Under the pieces are notes generated by a model. The model had not been told where the DNA came from and made no database searches. It saw only the letters and a program-made list of their open reading frames with translations. DNA of 64,000 nt, from positions 124,001 through 188,000 of the forward strand of contig CAVVPD010000008.1 of NCBI GenBank assembly GCA_963750045.1. Reading direction: 5' to 3'. Position numbers and translations under genes: made by a program. Positions 27,762 to 36,821 of this stretch are shown here, piece after piece (positions within the stretch are counted from its first letter, which is position 1; each line of letters opens with the position of its first letter). This stretch comes from DASUAS01 sp963750045 (lineage in GTDB: Bacteria; Actinomycetota; Acidimicrobiia; IMCC26256; DASPTH01).

Positions 27762-28403
27762 GTGCCTCCGGACGCGTCGGCGACCCGCCAGCGACTGCTC
27801 GACGCCGCCGCGCGCGAGTTCGCCGAGCACGGCGTGTGGAACGCGTCCCTGATCGAGGTGACGCGCCGTGCGGGACAACGGAACCGGGCGGCCCTGCGGT
27901 ATCACTTCGGGTCGAGGGAGGCCGTCCTGTGCGCGGTGCTCGAGCGTCACGTCGAGTTCCTGGCGCAACGAGAGGGCGAGTTGCTCGCCAAGGCGCTGGC
28001 GACCGCCGACGACGACGTGGGCGCGGTGGTCGAGGCGATCGTGCGACCCGCGGCCGAGCTGGCGGCGAGCGGATGGCGGGGGCGGGCATGCCTCCTGATC
28101 GTGGCCGAGCTCGCGGGCGAGGACCCGGCCCGGTTCAGCCCCGAGCTCGACTCCGTGCTGGCCCGCACCGGCGGGAACGAGGTCTACGCGTTGCTCGCGG
28201 CGCGGATGCCCGACGTGGGCCCCGACGTGACGGCCGAGCGGTTCGGTCTCATCACGTCGTTCATCCTGCGGGCGGTCGCCGACCGGGCTCGCGCGCTCGA
28301 ACGGCACCGGCGTCCGGCACGGCCGCAGCTGGACGACGAGACCTTCGTGGAGAACCTGGTGGCGATGGTGGCGGCCGCCGTGTCGGCGTGGGCCCCTGCT
28401 TGA
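27762..28403 (+). CDS. TetR-family transcriptional regulator
   Basis: This 213-residue regulator has the N-terminal helix-turn-helix ATRQRLLDAAAREFAEHGVWNASLIEVTRRAG followed by NRAALRYHFGSREAVLCAVLE, the TetR recognition region. The C-terminal half (residues 70-213) is the helical ligand-binding and dimer domain. GTG 27762 is chosen because it places the HTH about ten residues from the start. It is divergent from the LLM/SDR/hydratase run with a perfect palindrome between, which suggests repression relieved by an acyl-CoA or substrate-like ligand. Confidence 0.92.
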   Translation: MPPDASATRQRLLDAAAREFAEHGVWNASLIEVTRRAGQRNRAALRYHFGSREAVLCAVLERHVEFLAQREGELLAKALATADDDVGAVVEAIVRPAAELAASGWRGRACLLIVAELAGEDPARFSPELDSVLARTGGNEVYALLAARMPDVGPDVTAERFGLITSFILRAVADRARALERHRRPARPQLDDETFVENLVAMVAAAVSAWAPA

Positions 28404-28428
28404 CATAAGCATAGGTGGTTAATACGGT
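28400..28428 (+). promoter_or_regulatory. Strong consensus promoter for ABC solute-binding protein
   Basis: TTGACA at 28400-28405, a 17-base spacer and TACGGT at 28423-28428 form a near-ideal housekeeping promoter 27 bases before the GTG start. The -35 box includes the TGA stop codon of tetR. Confidence 0.65.
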
Positions 28429-28455
28429 CGGTGCTTTCGGGCTCCGGGGGGAACC

Positions 28456-29778
28456 GTGCTCAACGTTCGTCGCAGTGTTCTCGCGCTCGTCGCGATCGTC
28501 ACCCTTGCCGTCGTCGGGCTGGCGCCCGCCGGCGCGAAGGTCCGTCACGCGGCCTCCGGCGCGACCGAGACGGGGGTGACGGCGTCGACGATCAGCATCG
28601 CGGTCGTCGCCGACGTCGACAACCCGATCGCGCCCAACGTCTTCAAGGGGGTCGTGGACGGGGCCCAGGCCGCGGCCAAGTACGTGAACGCCACTGGTGG
28701 CGTCGCCGGCCGGAAGCTCGCGGTCGACTTCATCGACTCGAAGCTGAACCCCAACCAGACCCGCAACGCGATCATCACCGCGTGCTCGCAGGACCTCGCC
28801 ATGGTGGGTACCGCGACCGCGCTGTTCAGCGGTCTCGACGACATGACCGGCTGCAAGGACAAGGCCGGCGCGGCGACCGGTCTGCCCGACATCGGCGCCA
28901 TCGTGCTCGGTACCCCCGAGGCGTGCTCGCCGGTCTCGTTCCCGGTCACGCCGTCCCAGATCGACTGCTCGAGCGTTGGCCAGACGCCCCAGACCTACCG
29001 GGGCAACCAGGGACCCTTCAAGTACCTCGCGAAGAAGCACTCGAAGCTCAACGGGCCGTTCATCAAGACCAACGACTCACCCGACGCGGAGCGGTCGACC
29101 GACGTGCTCAGCAAGTCCGCCCAGCATGCGGGCGTCGACGTCACGAGCATGCCGGTCCTCTCCAACCGTGACCAGCAGAGCGCGTTCACGACGGTCATCG
29201 CCCAGATGAAGCAGGACGGCTCGAACTGGTCCGACAACGGTCTGGCCGCGCCCGGCGCCGTCCTCTTCCGTCAGGAGGCGGCCGTACAGGGCCTCACCGA
29301 TCCCAAGATCGTGTGGCAGTGCACCAGCGCGTGCTACGACCAGCAGGCGATGTCGGCGGCCGGCGACGCGATGAACGGCGAATACGTCGACCTTGGGTTC
29401 CTGCCGTTCGCGGAGTCGAGCTCCAACAAGACGCTTGCGAGCTTCCTGAAGTACGTCGGCAAGGACAACGCGAACGCGTTCGCGGTCTACGGCTTCGAGG
29501 CAGTGCTCGCGTTCAAGGCGGCCGCGGCGAGCGCGAACAAGAGCGCCGACGGGCTCACGCGGGCGTCACTGCTCACCGCGCTCGAGGGCATCACCAGCTT
29601 CAACGCCGGCGGCATGGTCGGCACCGTGAACATCGGCGAGAAGGTGCCGTCGAGCTGCTTCATGCTCGTGCAGTGGAACAAGAACAAGTTCAGCCGGGTG
29701 TACCCGTCGAAGAAGGGGACCTTCGACTGCACGACCTCGAACCGCTACACGTTCCAGGCCGACCTCACGACGCCCTGA
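28456..29778 (+). CDS. ABC transporter substrate-binding protein (branched-chain amino acid type)
   Basis: This 440-residue exported protein has a Sec signal peptide (MLNVRRSVLALVAIVTLAVVGLAPAGA, cleavage after AGA) and no lipobox cysteine. The periplasmic-binding fold type I is recognisable: TASTISIAVVADVDN, FKGVVDGAQAAAKYVNATGGVAGRKLAVDFIDSKLNPNQTRN, and AFAVYGFEAVLAFKAA. Multiple cysteines in pairs (for example CTSACYD) may form disulfides outside the membrane. No permease or ATPase gene is nearby, so it is an orphan binder. Its strong promoter suggests high expression. The ligand is not predictable from context beyond a small organic acid or similar. Confidence 0.88.
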   Translation: MLNVRRSVLALVAIVTLAVVGLAPAGAKVRHAASGATETGVTASTISIAVVADVDNPIAPNVFKGVVDGAQAAAKYVNATGGVAGRKLAVDFIDSKLNPNQTRNAIITACSQDLAMVGTATALFSGLDDMTGCKDKAGAATGLPDIGAIVLGTPEACSPVSFPVTPSQIDCSSVGQTPQTYRGNQGPFKYLAKKHSKLNGPFIKTNDSPDAERSTDVLSKSAQHAGVDVTSMPVLSNRDQQSAFTTVIAQMKQDGSNWSDNGLAAPGAVLFRQEAAVQGLTDPKIVWQCTSACYDQQAMSAAGDAMNGEYVDLGFLPFAESSSNKTLASFLKYVGKDNANAFAVYGFEAVLAFKAAAASANKSADGLTRASLLTALEGITSFNAGGMVGTVNIGEKVPSSCFMLVQWNKNKFSRVYPSKKGTFDCTTSNRYTFQADLTTP

Positions 29779-29863
29779 AGTCCGGGCTGCTGGCGCGGCG
29801 GACCCGCACGGGGACGGCCGACCAGCCGCTTCGGTCGTCACTCCCTCACGTCCCCCGGGCCCT

Positions 29864-30739
29864 TCAGATGCTGGGGTTGCGCTGGAAGGGCGCGACCATC
29901 TGGGCGAGGTAGCCGGCGTCGGGCATGCGGGGGCCGCCATATCCGGTCGGCTGCCGCCCGTCCTCCGGGACGAATGCCGTACCGAAGAGAAAGTCCACGA
30001 ACGGAAACGCCGAGTAGTTCGTGTCCCAGGCGTCGGCATCGAGCGCGTGGTGCCATCCGTGCCACGAGGGACTCGGCAGGAACAAGTGCAGCAACGGCAC
30101 ACGCTTCCCGCTCCGGATGTTGGCGTGCCCGAACAGGCCGGCAGCCAAGAGGACGGTCCCCACCACACCCGCCCCACGCCAGCCGACGAGGCCCAGGGCA
30201 ACGAGGGGCACCGCGTAACACGAGCTGTTCCACACCTGATCGAGCGGATGGGTTCGCACGCCGGTGAGCCAGTCCAGCTCCGTCATCGCGTGGTGTAGCG
30301 CGTGGAGACGCCAGAGCACCGGGAGCGCATGCGCCAGCCGGTGACCCCAGTAGCCTCCGATGAGCACGATGGCGACGGCGAGCAGCGATCGGGCCCACGG
30401 AGCTTGGCCCTCCACCGCGTCGCGGGCCGGACTCAGGGGAACGCTCAACAACGTCCCGAGGGTTGCCGTCGTCACGAACACGCCCGCGGCTGTCAACGGA
30501 CCGGCGCAGGCGAAGTGCACGAGGTCGGTGGCGGAACCCCGGCGCCGGACCCTCAGCTCGTCTCGTCGGCGAAGGTGCTCGAGCGGAAGGAAGACCGCTG
30601 CCGCGGCGCCGCACAGGAGAACCACTCCCGGGGCGAGCACGATGCACACGGCGGTGAGAACCAGCGCGATCGCACTCGAGAGCACCCCGAGCACGCTCAT
30701 CCTGGACTTTTCCGTCGCGCGCCCCGGTGACCGATGCAT
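29864..30739 (-). CDS. Sterol desaturase/fatty acid hydroxylase-family protein
   Basis: This 291-residue membrane di-iron enzyme has N-terminal hydrophobic helices (VLSSAIALVLTAVCIVLAPGVVLLCGAAAAV) and histidine clusters HRLAH, HALHH and SWHGWHH, matching the HX3H/HX2HH/HX2HH metal-binding layout. It oxidises C-H bonds in lipids. ATG 30739 is preferred because GGAGG lies nine bases upstream. It converges with the solute-binding protein gene. The substrate may be a sterol, hopanoid or carotenoid; nothing in the neighbourhood decides this. Confidence 0.85.
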   Translation of the reverse strand: MHRSPGRATEKSRMSVLGVLSSAIALVLTAVCIVLAPGVVLLCGAAAAVFLPLEHLRRRDELRVRRRGSATDLVHFACAGPLTAAGVFVTTATLGTLLSVPLSPARDAVEGQAPWARSLLAVAIVLIGGYWGHRLAHALPVLWRLHALHHAMTELDWLTGVRTHPLDQVWNSSCYAVPLVALGLVGWRGAGVVGTVLLAAGLFGHANIRSGKRVPLLHLFLPSPSWHGWHHALDADAWDTNYSAFPFVDFLFGTAFVPEDGRQPTGYGGPRMPDAGYLAQMVAPFQRNPSI

Positions 30740-30785
30740 CCCGCCCTCCGTGATGCGTCTCGTCCCGCGAATATCGGCAGTCTTG

Positions 30786-30800
30786 GTCACTCTAAGTGAC
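30786..30800. promoter_or_regulatory. Perfect palindrome upstream of desaturase
   Basis: GTCACT-CTA-AGTGAC is a 15-base perfect inverted repeat 47 bases upstream of the desaturase start, in a gap of 139 bases between two minus-strand genes. The size and position fit an operator; the regulator is unknown. Confidence 0.45.
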
Positions 30801-30878
30801 GCTTCGTGGCTCCCGCCACTCGCGTGGCGTCCGGTGGGTCCCTCCGACCGCGTCGGGGTCGCGGTGGCTTCGGGCCGG

Positions 30879-31649
30879 TCAGGCGTGGGCGCCGCCGTCG
30901 ATGCGGAGGGCGGTGCCGGTCACGAAGCGGCCGTCGTCGGAGGCGAGCATGGCGATGACCGAGGCCACCACGTCGGGTGGCGCGAACCCCTCGGACACGA
31001 TCGGCGCCATCTTCGAGAACAGCGACCAGTCGGCGTCGGCGGGGATCATCCCGCCGGTCGTCTCGGTGATGCCACTCTGGATGCTGCCGGGCGCGACCGC
31101 GGTGACGCGGATGCCGTGCTTGCCGTACTCGAGCGCGAGCGAGTGGGTCATGGCGTCGATCCCGCCCTTGCTCGCCGAGTATGCGGCCATGTAGGGGTGA
31201 CCGAACGTGGCCGACGTGGAGCTGAAGTTCACGATGGCCGCATGGTCCGACTCCAGCAACGCGGGGATGGCGGCCCGGCACATGAGGAACGTGCCCGTGA
31301 GGTTGACGGTGATCACCTGGTTCCACACGTCGAGCGTGCACTGGTGGGTGTGCGCGGCACGCAGGATGCCGGCCGCGTTGACGAGCACGTCGAGCCCGCC
31401 GAGCCGGCCGACGGTGGCGTCGACCGATGTGCGCACCGCGGCCTCGTCGGAGATGTCGAGCACGCCGGTGGTGAGCCGGTTGCCGATCCCCTCGGCGTCG
31501 GCCAGCTCGGCTGTGCCCACCAGCCCCATCTCGTCGACGTCGACCGTGTGCACCGTGGCCGCCTCCCGGAGCAGGCGCAACACGGTGGCGCGGCCGATGC
31601 CGGAGCTACCACCGGTGACGATGACTCGGCGGTCCTGGAATCGTTCCAC
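30879..31649 (-). CDS. SDR-family oxidoreductase (FabG-like)
   Basis: This 256-residue classical SDR has VTGGSSGIG, VNAAG, the Ser in FSSTSATFG, the catalytic YSASKGG, and a C-terminal GTALRIDGGAHA. GTG 31649 is chosen because GAGGAG lies just upstream in the gap after the preceding SDR; the open frame extends further only by reading through that gene's alternative frame. Its role is probably 3-oxoacyl or secondary alcohol oxidation. It lies 29 bases after another SDR on the same strand. Confidence 0.88.
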   Translation of the reverse strand: MERFQDRRVIVTGGSSGIGRATVLRLLREAATVHTVDVDEMGLVGTAELADAEGIGNRLTTGVLDISDEAAVRTSVDATVGRLGGLDVLVNAAGILRAAHTHQCTLDVWNQVITVNLTGTFLMCRAAIPALLESDHAAIVNFSSTSATFGHPYMAAYSASKGGIDAMTHSLALEYGKHGIRVTAVAPGSIQSGITETTGGMIPADADWSLFSKMAPIVSEGFAPPDVVASVIAMLASDDGRFVTGTALRIDGGAHA

Positions 31650-31678
31650 TGCTTCTCCTCGGTCGGTTCGAACAGGGC

Positions 31679-32477
31679 CTAGGCGTCGTCGGGGAGCTCG
31701 GGGGCCCACGCCGAGCCGTTGATGTGGGTGCCACCGCCGACGAACAGCGTGTTGCCGGTCATCCAGCGGCAGTCCTCGCTGGCGAGGAACACGCGCGACC
31801 GGCGCGATGTCGTGCTCCGGGTCGCCGAGTCGCCCCATGGGGATCGAGGCCTTCGCCTGGGCTTCCAGCTCGGGATGCTCGGCGAACACCGCACGCGCTG
31901 CGCCGGTGAGCGCGCCGGGGCAGATCACGTTCGCGACGACCCCGGTGGGTGCCCACTCACGCGCCGCCGAGCGCGTCAAGGTGCGGAGCGCTTCCTTGGC
32001 GGTGTTGTAGTCCGCGGTGCCCATGTGCGCGTTCACGCCGTTGAGCGAACAGATGTTGATGATGCGCCCGTACCCCTGGGCTTTCATGATCGGGAAGGCG
32101 GTCTGCATCGCCCACATCGGGCCGAGGAACCCGACCCGCAACGCGTGGTCCATCGCGCCGTCCGTCTTGTACTCGACGCGTCCGAGGCTGCCGCCGCCCC
32201 ACGCGTTGTTCACGAGGATGTCGACGGTGCCGAAGCGATCGACCGCCGCCGCGATCATCGCGAGGTTGTCTTCCTTCGCGCCCACGTCGGTCTGGACGTA
32301 GTGGGCGTCGGCGCCGAAGTCGGTGGTCAGCTCCTCGACGACGGCCGGACCGGACGACTCGCTGAGCTCCGCGACCACGACTTTCGCGCCCTCGCTCGCG
32401 AAGCGCCGGGCCATGCCGCGCCCGATGCCGTCGCCCGCGCCGGTGATGACGGCGACCCGATCCTGCAGCTTTCCCAC
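31679..32477 (-). CDS. SDR-family oxidoreductase, frameshifted
   Basis: This SDR has VAVITGAGDGIGRGMARRFASEGAKVVVAE, the NNAWGGGSLG loop, the Ser in ICSLNGVNAHMG and catalytic YNTAKEAL. The frame breaks after DPEHDIAPV and resumes at VFLASEDCRWMTGNTLFVGGG. A single extra base near 31793-31798 (coding GGTCGCGCGTG) accounts for it, giving about 265 residues. GTG 32477 has GGAGG nine bases upstream and starts the typical GKLQDRVAV sequence. It is divergent from the alpha-hydroxy-acid oxidase gene (43-base gap) and may act on its substrate or product. Confidence 0.85.
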
Positions 32478-32520
32478 GAAGACCTCCGGATTCGTCGAAC
32501 CCTCTTCTAGCATTCACCGG

Positions 32521-33756
32521 ATGATCGAGACCCTGCGGTCGGTGATGAGGTTCCGCCGTTTCGCCATGGACCCGGTGACGCGCCGGCTCGCCAAGGCGGC
32601 GAACGTCGCCGACCTCCGGCGCATGGCGCGTCGACGGCTCCCGCGTGGGGTCTTCGACTACATCGACGGCGGCGCCGAGGACGAACGCACGATGGCCGAC
32701 AACTCGGCGGCCTTCGCCCGCATCCAGTTCCGCCCTCGCGTGCTCCGTGGAGTGGGGGAGCCCGACCCGTCCACCACCCTGCTCGGCCGGCCGCTCCCGA
32801 TCCCCCTCGTCCTCGCGCCCACGGGGTTCACCCGGATCGCGGACCCGGAGGGCGAGCTCGCCGTCGCCCGCGCCGCCGCGCGCGCCGGGCTCCCGTACAC
32901 CCTCAGCACCCTGGGGACCCGGTCCATCGAAGAGGTCGCCGAGGTGAGCGACGGCCGCAAGTGGTTCCAGCTCTACATGTTCCGCGATCGTGGCCTGGTC
33001 GAGGAGATGGTGAAGCGCGCCGCCGGTGCGGGGTTCGAAGCGCTCGTCTTCACCGTCGACCTCACCGTGCACGGGCGACGCGAGCGCGACGTGCGCCGGG
33101 GCTTCGAGCTCCCGCCCAAGATCGGGCTGGAGACCCTGCTCGACGGCGCGATCCACCCGGGCTGGACGTGGAGCTTCGTGCGGGGCGAGCCCATCCGGTT
33201 CGCCAACGTCGCCGGGCAGCACGTCGGCGACGGCTCGACCGCGATCTCGCTCGCCGAGTACATCCACGAGCAGATGGATCCGGGGCTCACCTGGCGCGAC
33301 GCCGAGTGGCTGCGGTCGATCTGGGACGGTCCCATCGTGGTCAAGGGGATCCAGACCGTCGAGGACGCGTGCATCGCCGCCGACGAGGGGATCGACGCCA
33401 TCGCGCTGTCCAACCACGGCGGGCGCCAACTCGACTCCGCGCCCGCGATCGCCGAGCTGGTCGCTCCCGTCGCCGACGCGGTCGGGGACCGCATCGAGAT
33501 CATCTGCGACGGGGGGGTGCGCCGCGGCAGCGACATCGTGAAGGCGGTCGCACTCGGCGCCCGTGCGTGCATGGCCGGGCGCGCTGACCTCTACGGCCTG
33601 GGGGCGGCGGGGGAGCAGGGCGTCGACCACGTGCTCTCGATGTTCGATGCCGACATCCGGCGCATCATGGCGCTCCTCGGCGCGCGGGACGTCTCGGAGC
33701 TCGATCGCGCCCTCGTCGTTCAACGCCCGGGAAGCGTCCCGCCGTCGACGGTATAG
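32521..33756 (+). CDS. FMN-dependent alpha-hydroxy acid oxidase/dehydrogenase
   Basis: This 411-residue TIM-barrel flavoenzyme oxidises 2-hydroxy acids such as lactate. It shows FDYIDGGAEDERT near the N-terminus, the FMN-binding LAPTGFTRIADPEGELAVARAAARAG, WFQLYMFRDRG with the active-site Tyr, and ALSNHGGRQLD with the catalytic His-Arg pair. The final phosphate-binding part is CDGGVRRGSDIVKAVALGARACMAGRADLYG. In mycofactocin clusters a relative acts as MftD, but no other mycofactocin genes are seen here. The 3' end overlaps the converging SDR by 37 bases. Confidence 0.9.
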   Translation: MIETLRSVMRFRRFAMDPVTRRLAKAANVADLRRMARRRLPRGVFDYIDGGAEDERTMADNSAAFARIQFRPRVLRGVGEPDPSTTLLGRPLPIPLVLAPTGFTRIADPEGELAVARAAARAGLPYTLSTLGTRSIEEVAEVSDGRKWFQLYMFRDRGLVEEMVKRAAGAGFEALVFTVDLTVHGRRERDVRRGFELPPKIGLETLLDGAIHPGWTWSFVRGEPIRFANVAGQHVGDGSTAISLAEYIHEQMDPGLTWRDAEWLRSIWDGPIVVKGIQTVEDACIAADEGIDAIALSNHGGRQLDSAPAIAELVAPVADAVGDRIEIICDGGVRRGSDIVKAVALGARACMAGRADLYGLGAAGEQGVDHVLSMFDADIRRIMALLGARDVSELDRALVVQRPGSVPPSTV

Positions 33757-34549
33757 AGCTGGCCAGTGATCCACGACCCCTGCTCCGAGCAGAGGTAGAC
33801 GGTCATCCAGGCGACGTCCTCACCGCGGCCGGCGCGTCCCAGCGGGATCCGGCGGGCGACCAGTTCGTCGAACACCTCGCCGCGCGGGATGTCGTCGAGC
33901 CGGTAGGTGTCGATGATTCCCGGACAGATGGCGTTCACCCGGATGCCGTCGGCCCCGAGCTCACCGGACATCGCGCACGTCAACGCGTGGATCCCGGCCT
34001 TCGACGCGGCGTATGCGGCGGTGCGCGCCGCCATCATCTTCCCGCCGATGGACGAGATGTTCACGATGCTCCCGCCCTCGCCCTGCTCGACCAACCGCCG
34101 GCCGAACGCCCGGCTCATGTAGAAGGTGCCGTTGAGGTTCACGTCGATCACCGTGCGCCACTGGTCGACGGCGAGGTCGACGACGGGGACGCGGTCGTCG
34201 CCGCGTGCGGCGCCTGCGTTGTTGACGATGATGTCGACGCGGCCGAGCTCGTCGACCACGTGTCGCGCGAGCGCATCGACCGCGTCCGCGTCGAGACGTC
34301 GCTCACGACCGGAAGCGCGCGCCGGCCGAGCGCCCGTACCTCGTCGGCCACGGAGTCGATGTCCCGCCAGCCTGCCGCCTTCTCGTCGTCGGGGTAGCGC
34401 TCGGGAGCGCGCCCGGTGCCGGTGAGCACCACGTCGCATCCGGCGCGCGCCAACTCGACGGCGATCGGCCGTCCGATGGAGCGCATGCGCCCGGCTCCCG
34501 TGACGACCGCGACCTTGTCGTCGAGCCCGGTGAGGAGAAGTCCGCTCAT
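33720..34549 (-). CDS. SDR-family oxidoreductase, frameshifted
   Basis: This SDR of about 275 residues begins MSGLLLTGLDDKVAVVTGAGRMRSIG, with a slightly unusual cofactor loop. The second part shows DIIVNNAGAARGDDR, the Ser in NISSIGGKM, catalytic YAASKAGIH, and ends GQLYTVDGGTLPGR. The join lies after PVVSDVS near 34291, where one base appears to be missing (coding GACGTCTCGACGCGG), unlike most other sites that have one extra. It converges on the hydroxy-acid oxidase and is divergent from the sugar porter. Confidence 0.85.
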
Positions 34550-34651
34550 TCCCGGAGTCTGGCAGAGTCCGCCGGCCGAACGCGTGGGCGGGATAGCGTC
34601 CCGTCCGATTCGGCGATGAGGCCGCAGCACGACGTGCACCGGGGGGCGGAG

Positions 34652-36079
34652 ATGACCGGGGTGGCGGAAGGTCGCGGGGAACGGGCTGCATCGCCGATGA
34701 CGAGGTGGCTGAAGCTGGTCGCGGTCGTCATCATGCTGGCGGGGCTGCTGTTCGGCTACGACCAGGGTGTCATCAGCGGCGCGCTCACCGGCATCAAGAA
34801 GGACTTCAGCGTCGGCACGCTGGCCATCGAGATCATCACGAGCTGGGTGACGCTCGGCGCGCTCGCGGGCGCGCTCGTCGCCGGCGTGCTCGCCGATCGG
34901 CTCGGCCGGCGGAAGGCAGTCTTGTGGGCTGCGCTGCTGTTCATCGTCGGCGCGGCGATCGAGGCGCTGGCCCCGGGCCTGGCCGTGCTCGTCGCAGGTC
35001 GACTGATCGTCGGCTTCGGCGTCGGCGTGGCTTCTGTCGCGGCACCGCTCTACGCGGCTGAGATGGCGCCGGCGCACCTGCGCGGCCGGTTCGTCTCGAT
35101 GTACCAGCTCGCCATCACCATCGGGATCTTCGTCGCGTACCTCGTCGACCAGTTCCTGTCGTCGGGTGACTGGTGGCGGCTCATGCTCGGTCTGTCGGCG
35201 GTGCCGGGCGCTCTCCTCCTCCTCGCGATGTGGCCGCTGCCCGACTCGCCCGTCTGGTACGAGAGGAAGGGTCGACGCGGCGACGCGACCGACGCGCTCA
35301 CGAAGGTGCGACCCGACGAAGACGTCGCCGAGAACCTCGCGACCATCGACGCGAACCTCGCGGAGAGCCAGGCGTCGTGGCGCGAGGTGTTCTCGCCGCA
35401 GTGGCGCGCTCCGCTCGTGATCGGTGTTGGTCTGGCGCTCTTCCAGCAGCTCACCGGGATCAATGCCGTGATCTACTACGCCGACAACATCTTCGCGGCC
35501 GCCGGGTTCTCCAGCGCCGGGTCGCAGACCGCGGCGACGACCTGGACCATCGGTGCGGTGAACGTGTTGCTCACGTTCGTGGCGGTGGCGTGGGTCGACA
35601 AGCTCGGTCGGCGACCATTGCTGCTCACCGGCCTGGTCGGGATGGGGATCGCGCTCTCGACGATCGCGATCTGCTTCGCCGACCTGCACCATGTCACCGT
35701 CAACTCCGCGGCGGCGACGAACACGCCGAGCGACACCGGCGTGATCATGCTCGGAGCCATGATGCTGTTCATCGGAAGCTTCGCGTTCTCGCTCGGACCC
35801 GTGGTGTGGACGGTGATCAACGAGATCTACCCGAGCAGCGTCCGTGGTCGGGGGGTCGCGGTGGCCACCGCCGCGAATTGGGGTGCCGCGTGGTTGGTCA
35901 CCCAGTTCTTCCTGAGCCTCACCGATTTGCTCGGCGAGTCGGGGACCTTCGGGCTCTTCGCCTTCATGTGCGCGGTCGCGTTCGTGTTCGTGTGGAGGGT
36001 GCTCCCCGAGACGAAGGGCCGCACGCTCGACGAGATCCAGCAGATGTGGGTGAGGCGGCACGAGAAATCCCGCGCCTGA
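34652..36079 (+). CDS. Sugar-porter-family MFS transporter
   Basis: This proton/sugar symporter-type protein has 475 residues and twelve helices. The family motifs are clear: LFGYDQGVISGAL in helix 1, the loop LADRLGRRKAVLWAALLF, VGRLIVGFGVGVASVAAPLYAAEMAPAHLRGR, FQQLTGINAVIYYADNIF, and GPVVWTVINEIYPSSVRGRGVA. The last two carry the QLTGIN and PE(T/S)KGR-type (LPETKGRTLDEIQ) signatures. ATG 34652 has GGGGCGGAG directly upstream. It probably imports a hexose, pentose or polyol. Confidence 0.93.
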   Translation: MTGVAEGRGERAASPMTRWLKLVAVVIMLAGLLFGYDQGVISGALTGIKKDFSVGTLAIEIITSWVTLGALAGALVAGVLADRLGRRKAVLWAALLFIVGAAIEALAPGLAVLVAGRLIVGFGVGVASVAAPLYAAEMAPAHLRGRFVSMYQLAITIGIFVAYLVDQFLSSGDWWRLMLGLSAVPGALLLLAMWPLPDSPVWYERKGRRGDATDALTKVRPDEDVAENLATIDANLAESQASWREVFSPQWRAPLVIGVGLALFQQLTGINAVIYYADNIFAAAGFSSAGSQTAATTWTIGAVNVLLTFVAVAWVDKLGRRPLLLTGLVGMGIALSTIAICFADLHHVTVNSAAATNTPSDTGVIMLGAMMLFIGSFAFSLGPVVWTVINEIYPSSVRGRGVAVATAANWGAAWLVTQFFLSLTDLLGESGTFGLFAFMCAVAFVFVWRVLPETKGRTLDEIQQMWVRRHEKSRA

Positions 36080-36107
36080 ACACGCGGTCGGCTGGCACGA
36101 TGATGCG

Positions 36108-36821
36108 ATGCCGGACGCGCTCAGGACCACCGACCGGACGACGCTGCGCCGCCAGGCGGAGCGCGCGCTCCTCGACCGCACCCTCGTCGACGCCATCGTC
36201 GACGAGGCATACGTCGCGCACGTCGGCTTCGTCGTCGACGGGCTGCCACGCGTGCTGCCGATGACCTACGGGCGCGACGGCGACGTGCTCTACCTGCACG
36301 GAGCGGTGGCCAACGAGATGCTGCGGGCATCGGCCGACACCGAGATCTGCGTGACCATCACCCTGCTCGATGGCCTCGTGCTGGCACGCGCGGCGATGCA
36401 CCACTCGATGAACTACCGGTGCGTGGTCCTCTTCGGGGTGGCGACCAAGGTCACCGACGCCGCCGAGAAGCGGCGCGCCTTCGACGTCATCGTCGACCAC
36501 TCGATCCCGGGCCGCAGCGCGCTGGCCCGGCCCGCCAACGCCGCCGAGGTGCGGGCAACGCTCGTGCTGCGCCTCCCCATCGACGAGGGCTCGGCGAAGG
36601 TCCGCCGCGGCGGACCGATCGACGACGCTGACGACCTCGACCTGCCGGTGTGGGCGGGCGAGGTGCCCATCGACATGGTCGCGGGCGAGCCGGCGCAGGA
36701 CGAGGCGCAGACCGGGGCGGTGCTGGCCGCGCCGGCCGTGCCGGCCCGCGGCGCGTCGCACCACGGTCTCACGCGAGACTGGCCCGAGCGTCCGGAAAGA
36801 ACCGAGGGGGTCACGTCATGA
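36108..36821 (+). CDS. Pyridoxamine 5'-phosphate oxidase-family flavin protein
   Basis: This 237-residue protein of the split-barrel flavin fold has AYVAHVGFVVDGLPRVLPMTYGRDGDVLYLHGAVANEML and MNYRCVVLFGVATKVTDAAEKRRAFDVIVDHSIPGR, the usual FMN/heme-binding pattern of this group. The C-terminal 45 residues after VPIDMVAGEPA are variable and perhaps disordered. Members bind FMN, F420 or heme and reduce small molecules. Its TGA overlaps the next ATG by four bases (ATGA), so it is translationally coupled to a STAS-like protein. Confidence 0.85.
   Translation: MPDALRTTDRTTLRRQAERALLDRTLVDAIVDEAYVAHVGFVVDGLPRVLPMTYGRDGDVLYLHGAVANEMLRASADTEICVTITLLDGLVLARAAMHHSMNYRCVVLFGVATKVTDAAEKRRAFDVIVDHSIPGRSALARPANAAEVRATLVLRLPIDEGSAKVRRGGPIDDADDLDLPVWAGEVPIDMVAGEPAQDEAQTGAVLAAPAVPARGASHHGLTRDWPERPERTEGVTS

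Noticed and set aside
32521..33756. Mycofactocin MftD assignment
   Set aside because: The family fits, but no MftA, MftB, MftC or MftE genes are present, so a generic hydroxy-acid oxidase call is safer.
31957..33774. A 605-residue minus-strand open frame
   Set aside because: Mostly antisense to the alpha-hydroxy-acid oxidase; only the true SDR motifs in the other frame are real.
34148..36196. A 682-residue minus-strand open frame
   Set aside because: Antisense to the sugar porter; only its last part contains the N-terminus of the frameshifted SDR.
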